The notes beneath the pieces are model-generated. The model was not told the origin of the DNA. It ran no database searches and saw nothing but the letters and a program-made list of their open reading frames with translations. The position numbers and the translations under genes are program-made. Below are positions 39,801-51,732 of a stretch of 64,000 nucleotides of DNA, one piece after another (the first letter of the stretch is position 1; each line of letters starts with the position of its first letter). The stretch is from Cinclus cinclus (taxonomy: Eukaryota; Chordata; Aves; Passeriformes; Cinclidae). Location of the stretch: assembly GCF_963662255.1 (NCBI RefSeq), contig NC_085047.1:54434006-54498005 (forward strand), written 5' to 3'.

Positions 39801-42800
39801 ATCACAGCCTCCTATTTCCTTGCAACTTGACCAAATAAGCTCTGGCCAACACAACCATCCTCCAGGCTGGCTTTATACTCACAGAAATAAGACTGACCTT
39901 TGTGCAAAAAGCAAGATAAACCCTTCAAGTTCACTACATTTCATTACACTGCATGGAAGTTTCACTTGGTAAAAATCAGTGCTACATCAAAGTATTCATT
40001 TCTTTTATCAGGCTGAAAGCAGAAAGTGAGAAGTTCATGTCTCCTCACAAAAACAAATCTCTTGATATTCTAAAAATGCAGAACTTAGCCTCACTGCATT
40101 TTTCATTACTGAATTTCCACTAACCTGTTTCCAGTGCGTGCTCTTGTTCTGTAGAAGCCTTAGTGAATATATTAAGCCTCTTTCCTACTTTGAGACTTCT
40201 GTAAACAAAAAAAGAAAACTGATATTTAGTATTTCACAACACCTTACAACATTGCCAGAAAACAAATTAAAAAGCACAAAATATTTTCTTGAACTAACAG
40301 ACCTCTGGAGACAAAACAAAAAAAAAAAAAAAGATAGCAACTCTCACCGAATCTTCAGGCTTTTAATCAAGAGAGTGTTTATGGCTTTACTATTTGTCTT
40401 TAACAGTTTCTATAAACATTTCCATGTGAAAGAATGAGCATAAATCAAGCATTCTATTTGCAGTCAATTTTAACTGGAATAGTTAGGAATCTGAACAAAG
40501 GTAAACAGTGTCAAACCACAGTACTTAAGTGATTTTACAAAGCTGTGACTATCTGAAGACTTGGGTTTTTTCCCTGTAAAAAAAATATTGCACAATTCAG
40601 GAACAGAAAAGGCAACAAGTAAATCAAATAATTCCTGCTTTATGACATAAATAGCCCTTTTGGAAGATTACACAGCCACCTTCTCTGCTATTGGCAAACA
40701 GTCAGAGTATATCCATACGATATATTTTCAATATCATAACCCTGATGCCTGCTCTTAAGAACACAAAAATATTTCCCTTTGACCACCTATTTTCAATCAC
40801 ATTTATCATTACCATAAGCTTATACTAAAAAAAAAAAATATATATATATCTTTAGAATCAATTATGGTTTTAATCATATTATCTTTCAGGTTTCCAATGA
40901 AATTCTAACAGTTCCTTCATTTTGTTATGACATATCCACTGTTACCCTGGCAAGATTTACCCTTTCTGACCTTAAAATCCTACCCTTCTGGATTTACTGG
41001 AGATTTCTAATGGCCTCAACTACTTCCACAAACCTGCACTTGTCATATTACTTTTTGGTGATGAAACTACCCTGGATCTATTTCAGCACAGAACAATCTA
41101 GTTAGAGTGCCTTAAAAGAATTTTGATTCAGTATTATATTTTCCTATCTGTGTGTAACTCCCAGTGACATTGGCCAAAGATACATGCATGTCTTGGAAGA
41201 ATGTTTATTTTAAAACTAAAAGTTTAAATACTATAAAGCAACATCACTCATTTCATTGCAATGCACTAACTCAAACTTAGGTATTCTTCCTAACCCATTC
41301 TTTCCCTGCTATCAGTTGATAAGCACATCCATTAGATTTTCAGGTATGCAGGAGGGAACTTAGGCCTTAAACTGGAGAGTTTACTCACTACAGGGATTTT
41401 AAAACTATTTTAAGGTGCTGTTTCTGAAGTTATATACCAAGCACAGTTTCACCACACACACAGAACACTGTACACCTACTCACCCATGAATTCATGCTTT
41501 TCTTTTCCTTTGTTACCCAAATTCTGTCTTCACCATGATCTATCTAAGCATAAATTATTCCCTCAGTTTTCAGGCCCTAACCCCCAAAAATGGGGATTTA
41601 TTTGCAAAGTAAATTAATTACAAGAGAAGTTAATTTTACTAAAAATTGCTAGGGAAATAATACATTGAGAAGGAATGCAACGATGAGCTGCCATGGGAAA
41701 ATCCAAAGACCACAGGCAAGAAAAGCACAGCTTACAGGAGTAAACCAAAAAATGTAACAGCTCTCCTTAATTCACTAAAAATAGAGTGGCCACATAATGC
41801 AGCAGCAAAATAAAGTTAAGGAGTACCCTGAAATCACATGTAAATTATAAAGTCAATTTCAATAGACAATTATCACAGATAAGAAATCAATTACAGAATG
41901 AGGTGGTAATAAATACATACATACATACATATATATAAATAGACCAACTTTAATATCTCTTTAAAATCCCAAGAGAATGGATGAACCTTTTCCAATCATA
42001 AAACATTATCAACTTTTTTAGAGGAGAAAAGCAAGCTTTCAAAAGCCCCATTTCCCAAGAAGTTAAGAAAGTGACATAAAATTGTATTATGCGTAGGTGA
42101 AAATAATTTAATCTAGTTAAAACAAGCACAATTACATTTCAGCACCAAGTATGTTAAATTATCCAAAATGTAATGTTAAAGAAGTACACATTATTTGATT
42201 AGCTGGTTGCCATTAACTACCTTGTTCCCAGAATTTATTTTAATGCTAACAGTACTTTTCTTGAAAAATACTTACGTAAGTTCTTTAAGCTTTGAAGTAC
42301 TGAAACATTAATGTGGACAAGTAAATTTAAAGTATTATCCATTAGTAACTGCATGCTCCTTCTATGGGAAGTGAACACAACAAAAATACCTTCTGGAGTC
42401 CATAGACAGAGCTGATGACCTTTCACGCCTTATTCTTTGACCATCCTCATCCAACTGCAAGGAAATGCGACCAAATATCCTCGCACCCCTCTGGGCTGGG
42501 GACTGCCTTTTAACTGTCATTTCTGAAATAACATTGCTGAAATGAAAAACACGAAATGTAAAAACTCAACAGATTGACGAAGCAAGGAGATTTGTCATAT
42601 GTATTAACCAGAAACTCTATTCTTGATTGGTATCATAAGCTTCTATGAGACAGAATTATACATTCCTCACAAAATACACCCATCTTTAATCCGTCAAACA
42701 TTCAAGGCTGTTGTTTTAAACCATTTGTTACATTCTATGTATTGAAAGTGCTACTTTAGCCTATTAAATCAACAATGAATGCTTTCTTTTAAATTATTTA

Positions 42801-45800
42801 CTTTTCATATATCTGTACACCAATATTCACAGAGTGTACTAGGCATGTTTTGCCTAAGCAAATGGGGAATTTCTCTGTATACAACAAATAGGTTGAAATA
42901 GGGAGGTAAAAAGTCACCATTTTTTGGACAGGAACCAACACTGCCCAGGGACAAAGCTGCAGACCAGAAGGAAGCTTGCCTTCACACATCAGCTGACATG
43001 GGCCAATCATGCCACCCTAATAAGTAGGTCACCTTTCCTGATCCACTGCAATCTGTGGCATTGCATAAGCATGTTACAGCATTAACAGACCACATCTTCC
43101 TTCGTAATTCTAGAGTGAAAATCATACGACAACAGCAACTACTCTGATCTCCTCCAGCACCTTACACAGCTTGGTCTGATCACAAAGTGCAAATCACAGC
43201 CCCTTTCTGCCCCTGCCCCTGAGCTCCCTTCACTGGCAACTCTGCTGGCTGGGAAAGGCCAAGCTGGTAGCTCCTCTTCACAGCCTCCTCTCCACACAAC
43301 CACTTCCAGGCACACGCAGTCATCCCAAATTGCAGCACTCAAGTTTTAAGACATAAATATGGTCTCAAAAAAAAAAAAAAATAGGCCAAGTCAAAAATAC
43401 TGAGTTATCCATTTTATGAAAATTTGAATGAAATTCAAACTATGCTTTTGGCAGCTTAAGTGAAAGGAGATTTTACTGACAAGAAAGAAATACTTCTGGA
43501 AAATTGTAAAAGCTAATTGCCACAGAAACACAGCATGATTTCTCTTCAGTTTTAGATGTGGTTTCAAATGGCAGAACAAGAATAGCACATCTCTTCCAGT
43601 ACCTACTCTGAAATAAAGGCATCTGAAAACAAGTTTGAAATAATTTCATTTTACTTTTAAATGAAAATCAATCTCAGATTAGTTGCATATCTCACATTAG
43701 AAATTACTCTGTGAAGTGGCTACTGGCATTAGTGAGCTGGTGCTGGGCCAGAGGCTTGACACACTTATGAGGGTCAAAGAGACATAATTCCTAAGGTCAG
43801 CCACACACAGCCCAGCCCAACAGGTTGACTCAGCTGTGACCTAGAAGGCTGGTATGCTCCTGTGCTTCAGGAGTCAGGATTGCTCAGAGAAGCTTTGTTC
43901 CCTGACTTACTTGCAGTTTTGCCCTGTAGATGTGGAAAGACTACACTACTGAGTTATCAGTACACACACTCAATGGTATCATGTTCCTCACTGGGAAATC
44001 CTAATGTCACCCCACCACTGGTATATGAACATTTCTGGCAGCAACATTCATCACTCTATCACGAAAAGTGCACCTGTACTAACAAAAGCAGAACTACAAG
44101 GATTTTTTAAATGCCTTTTGAAGCAAAAAGTATTGGTTTAAAATGTCACACTCTAACCCCAGTGTACCCAGACTGGTTATATGTTATATATTACCTCATG
44201 CTCCCACACAACATTAAAAACTGAAATTCCTACATACACCTGCCTTCCAAAGATGGGAAGTGGTAGGACGTTTGTAACAACCACAGACTCTCTCTCTCTC
44301 TCCCTCTCTTTCCTGATCTTCAGCCAATAATTACAATACTTAAAACAGAGACCCAAGGAGCTTTGGATACATTTTAGCCAAAGCTCTGAATTACTTCTCT
44401 TGTTCACCCAAAACAGGAGCTGAAATTGTAGGGCTGCATATTTTATTTTGGTGCAATTGGTGCTGTTGTGATTTCCATTGAGTGAAACTTTATCCCACAC
44501 TGAGGAAAATAAATTCCTGTATCATTAACATTTTCTCCTCCTAGTGAGCGCCCTGTCCCTGTGCTCTCTACAAAGCAATGAGATGACTGAGTACAACAGT
44601 GACCTCTGGAGGTCTTGCTACAATCCTGGTTAAAAATAATTGTACAAAATATCTGAACATACAAATCTATTATAAATCACAATAGCAGTATCCAGTTTTT
44701 TGCAGTTCAGCACTATGTGGCCCTACTGCTTGTGAAAGTCTCTTGTTTTTAAATATTGTAAATAACTGAGGATATTATATATAATATATATTGCCTTTTT
44801 ATATGTGTGAGTACATTGAATGCAAAACCTTTACAGAAAAAATAGGGAAAGTTGAATTGCAGGTATTCTCTTACTGCCAAATAAAACTCAACACAAAATA
44901 ATCATGTATGAACAAAAGTGAATGCTTTCTAAGATATCAAAATCATCTTCATGCATTGTGTGAATTGAGGCATCATGGAGCATAAATCACACAAAATCAA
45001 GTCTGAGGGCTGCTGGGCTTTGTAAAATCAACACTTTTAAACTTCTAGTCAAAAACCTGAAAGTACTGTATTTATCTCAAAGAACTAAGAGGTCAGTACT
45101 AGCTCTAAAAGGTTACTATGACCAAGTTTTTTGTCATGAAAATCAGCACAAATTGATGATCTTTCTCAAAAACTCACCCACTGATAGAGTTCATGTTACC
45201 TTTCTTTCTGAAAGAAGAAAGCTAAAAGTTTTCAGCAAATGGCAGCAGGAAGAGGACTGTATTTGCTGGGAGAAACAAGCTAGGTCACAAAGCTGCCTCA
45301 GGGAATAGAACTTGCCAACTCAGAGCACAGCAAGCCAGCCATGACATTCCAAAAGGGCTGGTTCTGGTTGAGGAAAATGCTTTTTTCTAACGACAGTTCT
45401 TCATCCACAAGCCTGTCATAAAATATTGTAACATCACAACCCACCAACCAAATATAGAGGCACTATATAGCCACAGCTTTTAAATTTCTGAAGAATTTAA
45501 ACTCTCTTTCAAGAGAAAAAAAAAACATTTTTGCTTTGACTTTTTTAGTCACCGTCTTTCTTCCACTGCAGCAAGAGCTGGGCCAGTGCCTCAGGGAAAG
45601 TGCCATAGGTGATGAGAGAGAGTCTGTGATGCCAGTAGGCAGAGAAACGACCCCTAGACAAGAGCATGTGCACCCTAAGGGAAGGAGACTGGCACATTCC
45701 AGGTTGGGCACTGCATGTGTTAGCTCACTCAGTATCTCTGTGGTCCTCCAACATCTTGGGTACTCAAGTAGGTTTGAATTACATTTAAGTTGGTTACCCA

Positions 45801-48800
45801 CAGCCTATGCCACAATTAAGACATTTGCATACTCTGCCCTTCTAAAGAACCCAGTGACAGAGAGGGAACAAGCTCCCTGGTAATTAACAATTTGATAAAC
45901 ATATGCTCTATATAAACAGTTCTTATAGCTGAAGAACAGATATTTTGCTTAACGAAGTTATTCAATGAGCATTGCACACCCCAGTCTATGCAATCATCTA
46001 ACTCAACCTGCTTGCAAGCATCTGTCTCTTTCTTCCTTAATTTCCACTCAGGCAGACATCAGCCACAAACACCATCAGCTCTGTTTGCTTGAACACTGAC
46101 AATCATTCCAGCAGATCCTTTCCTGATACCTACAAGTAGAAATACATGTAACCTACAAATGATAATAGATGGGAGAAGCTTAGATCCTCAGTTGGGGCAA
46201 ATTCATTTTCACAGAACAAAACTAAGATAAGCAATTTGCATTTCGCACTGCAAACAGACATAAAGAAAGGTTTCACACTCAATATTTTGGAAAAAATTCA
46301 GTTTTCTGTTTGGTTCAGCATTTCACCCAGATTTTATGCCTTATTTGCTGAGTAGTTATTTGACTACTAGCTGGAAAAAAAAAGTAGAAAAAAATTTGTC
46401 TTTAACCATTATCCAAAAGAGCCGTATGCACAACTGTTTGAGTTTCCAAACAAATGTTTCTCATCTGTTTGAAAGCCACACTGGAAACACAGTTAAGCCA
46501 AGAGATGAGTTTCATGCGTTGACTGGAAAGTTTTGAAAGGAAGGGTGGGGCTATAAACAGAGCTGCTCTAGTTCAGTTCTGCAGAGCTGTCATGAAAATT
46601 CACCAGTCCAGACAGAACGTCTGAAACATCTACAAATCCATCCATTGTGTGAGAATTTTGGAAGCTTGTGGCAAAAAAATTTCAAAAAAACCTCACAAGA
46701 AGAGCTGTTATTTTGCTAGCCTGTCCAAGAAAGCAATGATCCTGGGCATGAAAGCAATTCTGTTTCTGCAAAACCACTTTAGAAAGATGATAGCAAAATT
46801 TAGAAAGTTTGTTATAACCAGATCGATAATGTTACTAATATTCATTAATCCTAAGGATAAACTGTCCAAAGGTATCTGTTAGAGCCACCTTTCCAACACA
46901 GAAGTCAGTCACCTTCAGGATGACATCACAAAATCAGAATTTCTACAGTAATTGAGAAAAGCAATCAATATACAGACCGTATGTTAATAGTTCCACCCTT
47001 TTTCTGTTTATCTGTGGTTTCTTCATGTCTTCTTAGTTGTGCAAGGAGCTCTGATACTGTCTGTTTCTTGTTGCATGGAAGGGAAGATGCAACTGCAGAA
47101 GCAGCCTTCACCAGCTCTGGATTTAAAGGCTTGCCTCTGTAAACAGCGACACAACAGATAGAGAAACAAAACAAAACAAAAAAGGCTTTAATATATTCAA
47201 ATTGTCACTTCTGTACTGCCATTTTTTATTTTAATAACTCAGAAACTAGTCAGATATTTTCCCAAACAGGGGTGGCCAGTGGGACAGGCAGGTTTGCCCT
47301 GTGTTGCCCTAATTATCTCTGACAAGCTGTTGTTCCCCAGCCTGAGGAAACAGCAATCCTGTGCCACTGCACAGCCCCTTGGACACAAAGCTTGAAGACC
47401 ACTGGCAGCACAGACCCACGGGGCAATAAATATGATGTAACGCATTGTGGACAGGAGCAGCTCCAAAGATTTGACAATCATGATGCCATTCTTCATTTTT
47501 TTCTTTTTCCTCAGTTTTGCTGTATTTCATCTGAACAGTATTTCCCCTCTCCCATTAAAATAACTTTCCACAAGCAGATGACAATGCTACCTTTCCACAA
47601 TCTCACTGTAGAAAAAGGCACCATATGGTTGACAGCATACAGTACCTTTTGCCCAGATTCTCCCCTGTGATTTACTCTGGCCTACAACTGTGCATCACAC
47701 TCCCTTACAAGATTCTTCTCCACTGCTGGAAATGGTTTAATTTGTCCCAAATAATGAAAAAGAAAGCTGAAATATGGATAAAACAGGCTAAGACTTGGTT
47801 ATACTTTACCGTTGGGTGTCTTCTGTAATTCCTTGAGGCACAGAACCTTCAATGTCCAGGCTTTCCCGCTTCTTCGTGGCTTGCTTCTTGCTCTCACTGG
47901 CTTTTAGTTGTTGGAGTTTCTTCTTGTAGCTCACTTCCACCTTCATATTACCAATAATGTCTAAGAGCTGCTGCTTTGGTGTTTCTGCTCCATCCTCCTT
48001 CCTCTTCGCTGCCCCTTCATGCGTGCTGTCTTTGGAAGCAGCAGATTTATCTTTGTCTTTAGAAAGCACACTGCTTGTGCTGAAGAGTTCCTGTTTGCTA
48101 GATGATACACAAAGTTAGGAAACAGAAGTTAAAAATAGGGTCCAAGGCTGAATTTTGTAAACCTACCAAAAATCCCAAAACAACAGTTACAATTGTGAAG
48201 GCCCAACAGAGTGCAGCCTGAGTGCGTTAAGCACATGTCAAATGTGTACCTTTTGACTTTTGAGAAGGGCTGGGACACCATTTCAAACTCTTGATTACTT
48301 ATGGTTTCATTACAAATACAAAGTAAACAACTTTACATACCATTTATTTGTGGAGGAAAATAATACAAGAGCTTAGAACTTCTAAGTATTTCTGCATTAG
48401 GTAGCAGAGTTTGAATTTACTGGAACCTGGTACTTGAATTCATTGATACTACAGAAAACTCACCGAAATTCTTAATATGAGTCAATAAAGAGACCACTCC
48501 CAGACATCTGAAAAAAGACTGTACACACACACACTTCACATTTTCACACTTGTGGCACTACTGCAGATCACACTTCCCTACTCTGCAACATGGATTCTGC
48601 TGCAAGGTAACCCAGTAACAAACAGGAAAGTTATTTAGGTTATATCTCCTCTTCTTAGTTTAGCACATCACTGCAAAGTAGCTGAAACTGACACAGTGCA
48701 GCTGAGGATGCGGAGCCAGGGACAGCAAGGAGCTGCTCAGGAGATTCTGCAACACAGACATAGCTGCATTCTCTAGGAAAACTATCATACAATTCAAAGA

Positions 48801-50405
48801 GCCTCTTTCCTATAACATTCTAAAATGCAGTGTTTAAACCTTTACATCCACACCTACTTACTTTATTTAAAAATCACCTTCAAGTCACATAAATTAAAAA
48901 AAAAAATTGATTCAAAATAAAAAACTTCAGATCTTAAAACACTCCCACAAATCTGAAGGAATTGTGGCATATCTCTCCTCCTCACACACATCTCTCTTTG
49001 GCTAAAAAAGGAAAGTCTGACAGTTTCAGCAGGCACTGCATCACACTTTGGTCACTCTGGACTTGATAAATTGTCAGCATCAAACCCTTAATTTCAATGC
49101 TGAGAAGTAACAGGAAAATTTAGGCAAAGTTTCAGAACCTCATTACATTAGGAGCCCTGCTATTTTACACAGCAGCATGTTCTCCACAGGAAACACTCAT
49201 TTTTTCATTAATTCAGGTTGAATGTTCCTTAAAACTATGTAACATTCAGAAATCACAGCATCAAAGAATGTTAAAGGGTTGGAAGGGACCTTAAAAATGA
49301 CCTAGCCCTAACATTCCCTGCCACAGGCAAGGTCACCTCCCACTAGACTGGGTCACTCAAGGCCTTGAACACTGCCAAGGCTGGGGCATCCACAGCCTCC
49401 CTGGTCAGCTCACAACCCTCAAGCAAAAGCATTTCTTTGTAATACTGAACCTAAATCCCCCTCTTTCCATTTGTACCCATTACTCCTGATGTCATATTCC
49501 CATATTCCTGACAGAGTCTCCCTCCAGCTTCCCTGCAGGCCCCAACTGAAAGGTTGCTCTGAGATCTCCATGCAAGCTTCCCTTCTCCAGGCTGAACAGC
49601 TCCAACCTTCTCAGCCTGATCTTTGCCTAGAGCATCCGAAAAGCACAGTAAGGCTGAAAGCCTCAGGAACTTAAAGCCAGCAGCGCTTTGCAGTTTGCAT
49701 CCCTGTACTTCACCTACCATCCAGTTTGCTTTCTGCAGGGGAGCTTGGCCTCGGAAAGCAAACACAGCTACCAAAGAACCTGAGCTGCTTTGTACATGAG
49801 GCCATCACCGCATCGGTGCTTGTTCAAAAATACTGAGGAGTTTCAAATCTAAAAAAAAAAATAAATGAACGCACAACTAAGCAGTCATTAAAAGCAGTTT
49901 AAATCTTTTCGTGAAGACGAAAAGGAACTCCCAAACACTGCTCTTAGCCCGTAGTTGGGCAGGTACAACAACGCCCAACAAGCAGCGCCGCTCTGCTGAC
50001 ATAGAGTGCACAATTACGGTCCGGTCACCCACGCGCATCATTCACACCGCTCCAGATGGGAAGGACGGCAAGGACATCACTACGAGAAACAAACGCCACT
50101 CCCCTCTACCCGACTCCATTCCCCGCTACCTTCTGCCCACCGTGTCACCGCCACCCAGCCCCGGTAGGACGGGTGAGCCCCGTCCCTCTGAAGGCCGCGC
50201 CCTGCGGCACGGCACGGCACGGCACGGCGCGGCCTCACGGCAATGCCCGGCCGGCGCCGCCCGCCAGGTGAGGGTGCGGGGGAGGCCGGTACCTGCGGGC
50301 CCTGCCGTGGGTCCTGCCCTGGGCCCCGCCGTGCGGCCGCGCCGCCATCCCAAGCAGCCGGGCCGCGAGGCCGAAGCCGCCGCCGCCCCGCACGCGTCCC
50401 CACAT
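30643..50405 (-). CDS. MRPS31: Small ribosomal subunit protein mS31, mitochondrial (complete, 7 coding exons)
   Basis: MRPS31 (mS31) is a nuclear-encoded, metazoan-specific protein of the mitochondrial ribosome small subunit, acting in the matrix. The coding exons join 50405-50293, 48097-47810, 47136-46978, 42536-42390, 40198-40125, 35891-35748 and 30854-30643. They total 1,137 nt (378 residues plus stop; human about 395). All junctions are GT-AG and keep one frame with phases 2, 2, 2, 2, 1, 1. The N-terminus is Arg/Gly/Ala-rich without acidic residues for 40 residues, as expected of a matrix targeting presequence. Lys-rich residues 38-133 are poorly conserved except [12 protein letters not shown]. 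The C-terminal half is strongly family-like: [49 protein letters not shown] and [20 protein letters not shown]. The ATG has a strong Kozak context (GCCGCCATGT) inside a CpG island. The gene is divergent from SLC25A15. Confidence 0.94.
33165..33236 (+). mobile_element. CR1 LINE 3'-terminal fragment
   Basis: The sequence GTCCATGGCAGAGGGTTTGG ... AATCTTTAAAGGTTCC ... ATTCTA is the last ~70 bp of a diverged CR1 in plus orientation, inside MRPS31 intron 6 (antisense to the gene). Confidence 0.8.
34559..34717 (+). repeat. Degenerate two-copy tandem repeat, ~80 bp unit
   Basis: Copy 1 starts AAAGACTCTTTGTCCATTGG and copy 2 AAAGACACTTTGTCAACTGA. Both continue with GCCCCA/CAGAC, GGTCCCAGCC / GGTTCCAGCC and end AAACCATTGCCCGCC / AAACCATGGGCCAC. 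Copy 1 is rich in CpG, while copy 2 has CA/TG at many of those places, as expected from CpG decay. It lies in MRPS31 intron 6. Its origin is unknown. Confidence 0.65.
35748..35891 (-). CDS. MRPS31: MRPS31 coding exon 6
   Basis: Acceptor TTTTTTAG precedes 35891 and donor GTATGTG follows 35748. The exon is 144 nt and encodes [20 protein letters not shown] ... [23 protein letters not shown], a hallmark block of the family. It joins exon 5 with a split Val codon (G/TA) and exon 7 with a split Gly codon (G/GG). Confidence 0.95.
38600..39615 (+). mobile_element. CR1 LINE, 3' kilobase with decayed reverse transcriptase
   Basis: This is the longest CR1 in the window, in plus orientation within MRPS31 intron 5 (antisense to the gene). 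The left part translates, with frameshifts, into reverse-transcriptase sequence: [10 protein letters not shown], then [32 protein letters not shown] and [11 protein letters not shown]. The catalytic FADD motif reads FAGD at 38750-38761. The right part is the CR1 3'UTR, ending CCTTCCAACCCAAACTTTAT. It is an inactive, 5'-truncated copy. A short A-rich insertion is visible near 39306-39320. Confidence 0.92.
40125..40198 (-). CDS. MRPS31: MRPS31 coding exon 5 (short)
   Basis: This 74-nt exon is needed to reconcile the phases of exons 4 and 6. Acceptor TTTTGTTTACAG precedes 40198 and donor GTTAGTG follows 40125. It encodes [24 protein letters not shown], matching the GKRLNIF motif of the mammalian protein. 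It is flanked by split Arg (AG/A) and Val (G/TA) codons. Confidence 0.92.
40827..40849. repeat. (A)n(TA)n simple repeat
   Basis: Poly(A) passes into a short TA repeat in MRPS31 intron 4. Confidence 0.85.
41912..41937. repeat. (ATAC)n/(AT)n microsatellite
   Basis: Four ATAC units pass into ATATATA in MRPS31 intron 4. Confidence 0.85.
42390..42536 (-). CDS. MRPS31: MRPS31 coding exon 4
   Basis: Acceptor TTTCATTTCAG precedes 42536 and donor GTATTTTTG follows 42390, leaving 147 nt. It encodes [20 protein letters not shown] ... [18 protein letters not shown] and aligns in position with NIISDMKV and RIQFDEG of the human protein. This is the least conserved part of the gene after the presequence, but the joined frame is open on both sides. 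Confidence 0.88.
44287..44310. repeat. (CT)n microsatellite
   Basis: An almost pure CT run with one CC interruption, in MRPS31 intron 3. Confidence 0.9.
46978..47136 (-). CDS. MRPS31: MRPS31 coding exon 3
   Basis: Acceptor CTGTTTACAG precedes 47136. The 159-nt exon encodes [40 protein letters not shown], close to the family motif SPELVAAASAVADSLP. The donor that keeps the frame is GTCTGT (46977-46972), weaker than the usual GTAAGT. Using it gives Arg-Asn-Val across the junction. Confidence 0.93.
47810..48097 (-). CDS. MRPS31: MRPS31 coding exon 2
   Basis: Acceptor TATCATCTAG precedes 48097 and donor GTAAAG follows 47810. The 288-nt exon encodes [20 protein letters not shown], a Lys/Glu-rich stretch, then [15 protein letters not shown], which matches the LLGIIKGMKVELS motif of human MRPS31. 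The charged linker is low in complexity and probably flexible. Confidence 0.93.
49251..49645 (-). mobile_element. CR1 LINE fragment, 3' end
   Basis: The sequence starts AATCACAGCATCAAAGAATG, continues GGGTTGGAAGGGACCTTAAA and passes into the CR1 3'UTR and C-terminal remnant, so the element lies on the minus strand, in sense with MRPS31 in its first intron. It is 5'-truncated and not coding. Confidence 0.9.
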
Positions 50406-50620
50406 GGCGGCACCGCCACCGCCGCCTGCGGCCCGCGCTCCCCGGTGCCGCCGGCCGGCAACACGAGCCGCGCACGGGCGTTCCGCGCAGCAGCGTTCCT
50501 CCCGGCTCCGCCCCGCAGAGCTCCTCCTCGGAAAAGCCGTCCCGGACAGGACGCGGCCTGGCAGCTTTGCCGCCCGGCGCCAGGAGTTCAGGTGTTAGGA
50601 CAACACTGCCAGCAGGTCGA
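49900..50620. promoter_or_regulatory. MRPS31: CpG island of the MRPS31 promoter
   Basis: Dense CpG and GC-rich sequence spans MRPS31 coding exon 1 and its flanks. No TATA box is evident upstream of the start codon on the minus strand. The start codon sits in GCCGCCATGTGG, which also reads as a YY1-like ATGGCGGC motif on the other strand. Housekeeping mitochondrial genes typically have such TATA-less CpG promoters. Boundaries are by eye. Confidence 0.75.
50293..50405 (-). CDS. MRPS31: MRPS31 coding exon 1 (mitochondrial presequence)
   Basis: ATG at 50405 has a strong Kozak context. The exon encodes 37 residues, [20 protein letters not shown] then [17 protein letters not shown], with eight Arg and no acidic residue: a good matrix-targeting presequence. 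Donor GTACCGG follows 50293, leaving AG that joins C of exon 2 into Ser. No sequence motif identifies this exon by itself. The choice rests on position, phase match, Kozak context and composition. Confidence 0.78.
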
Positions 50621-50710
50621 GGAAGTGATCCTGCTCTGCTCAGCCCTGCTGAGGCCACATCTGGAATGTTATGTCCACCTCTGGGCTCCTCTGTGCAAGA
50701 GAGACATTAG
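50585..50710 (+). mobile_element. CR1 LINE internal fragment
   Basis: ACACTGCCAGCAGGTCGAGG and then GCCACATCTGGAATGTTATG ... CACCTCTGGGCTCC match the CR1 region just before the 3'UTR in plus orientation. It directly abuts the MRPS31 CpG island. Short and diverged. Confidence 0.7.
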
Positions 50711-51489
50711 GTTGAGGCTCGCATCTTTCTGAAACATACTTCAAAAACGTCCCCAAGCCTTCATTTCACTACTGCAACCTACCCTGGAAAGGCCAGCACT
50801 GTTCCATCTCTTGCAGTTGACTGTAGCACACAAACAATTGTCACCTGCATAAGACCTTACCTGCAGAAGCCATCTCACTTTTCCTCCATGTGGTAATGTC
50901 CTGCTTGACCCACCTCTCAGAACAACACCCACTGCAAGGTGCTGGGAGAGTTTTGATGTTTTTGCAGCTCTGGCTGCTATTCTGGGACAATACTTGCCAA
51001 GAGATGACATCCATCCTCCTGGACAATGAGGACACCCATAAGAATTAGGAAATGCCTTACAGGGAACAAGTGGTTTGCCTGTGGTTGGCTGGAGATGGTG
51101 CAGGGCCCAAGAGACAGCCTTGGACTGCAAGGGATGGACAGAAAAACACCCTGGAAGGGAACCCTTCCCTCTCCTACATCAGACAAGTTTCCATGGCATC
51201 CCCCAGAGGTCAGCCAGCCCTCCACTACCAAAATACTTTGTTGAAGAGGAGTTGTGCCACTCTGTCATACAGTGGACCGAAGCAAATCACGCATACCCCG
51301 AACCAGACCCCTTGAGTGCCAGAAAGCACTTCCACATTCCTACAAAGCTCTTACAAGTTAAGGTCTCTGCACACACGTCCCATTTCTGTCATGCCTGAAT
51401 CCTTTGAGGGGAAGCTTGAGGTTAAGCTCCAAACAAATTGATACCTCATTTAGGAGAGTCTCTCGGGACTTATGGCAGTCCCTCCATGG

Positions 51490-51600
51490 TCTCCCTACAC
51501 ACACCAAGCGTTGTTACTTCAGGGCATGCAATTCCTAAATAAATTCTCATTTAAAAAAACAAAACCAGAAAACCCAAACAAAACCAACAACAACAACAAA
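51490..51600 (+). repeat. Dispersed repeat, copy 1, with A-rich tail
   Basis: The core TCTCCCTACACACACC ... TTACTTCAGGGCATGCAATT CCTAAATAAATTC is similar to the segment at 53090-53148, and both are followed by an A-rich stretch (here AAAACAAAACC and AACAAC runs). The family is not recognised. Confidence 0.5.
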
Positions 51601-51681
51601 AATGTGCTCACCAACAGCACGGTGCATGGACAGAAAGTACCGTATGGCTGAGCAGCCACGGGTGCAGGCAGAAGAAAAAGC

Positions 51682-51732
51682 CACGTGGTGGCGATGTGCT
51701 CGTGGAAGTACTGCACTCCAGGACTATAAAAG
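51682..51732 (+). promoter_or_regulatory. Orphan promoter-like cluster: E-box/CTCF-like site and TATA box
   Basis: CCACGTGGTGGCG at 51681-51693 contains a perfect CACGTG E-box and resembles a weak CTCF core. TATAAAAG follows at 51725-51732. No exon or CpG island is attached. It reads toward SLC25A15, 1.7 kb upstream of that gene's CpG island. Confidence 0.3.

Noticed and set aside
46540..46600. TATA-like GGCTATAAACAGAG in MRPS31 intron 3
   Set aside because: Isolated AT-rich match without other promoter features.
50080..50658. 192-codon minus-strand frame over MRPS31 exon 1
   Set aside because: It is in a different frame from the one that joins exon 2 with the correct phase. The exon 1 frame chosen has a strong Kozak ATG and a presequence-like composition.
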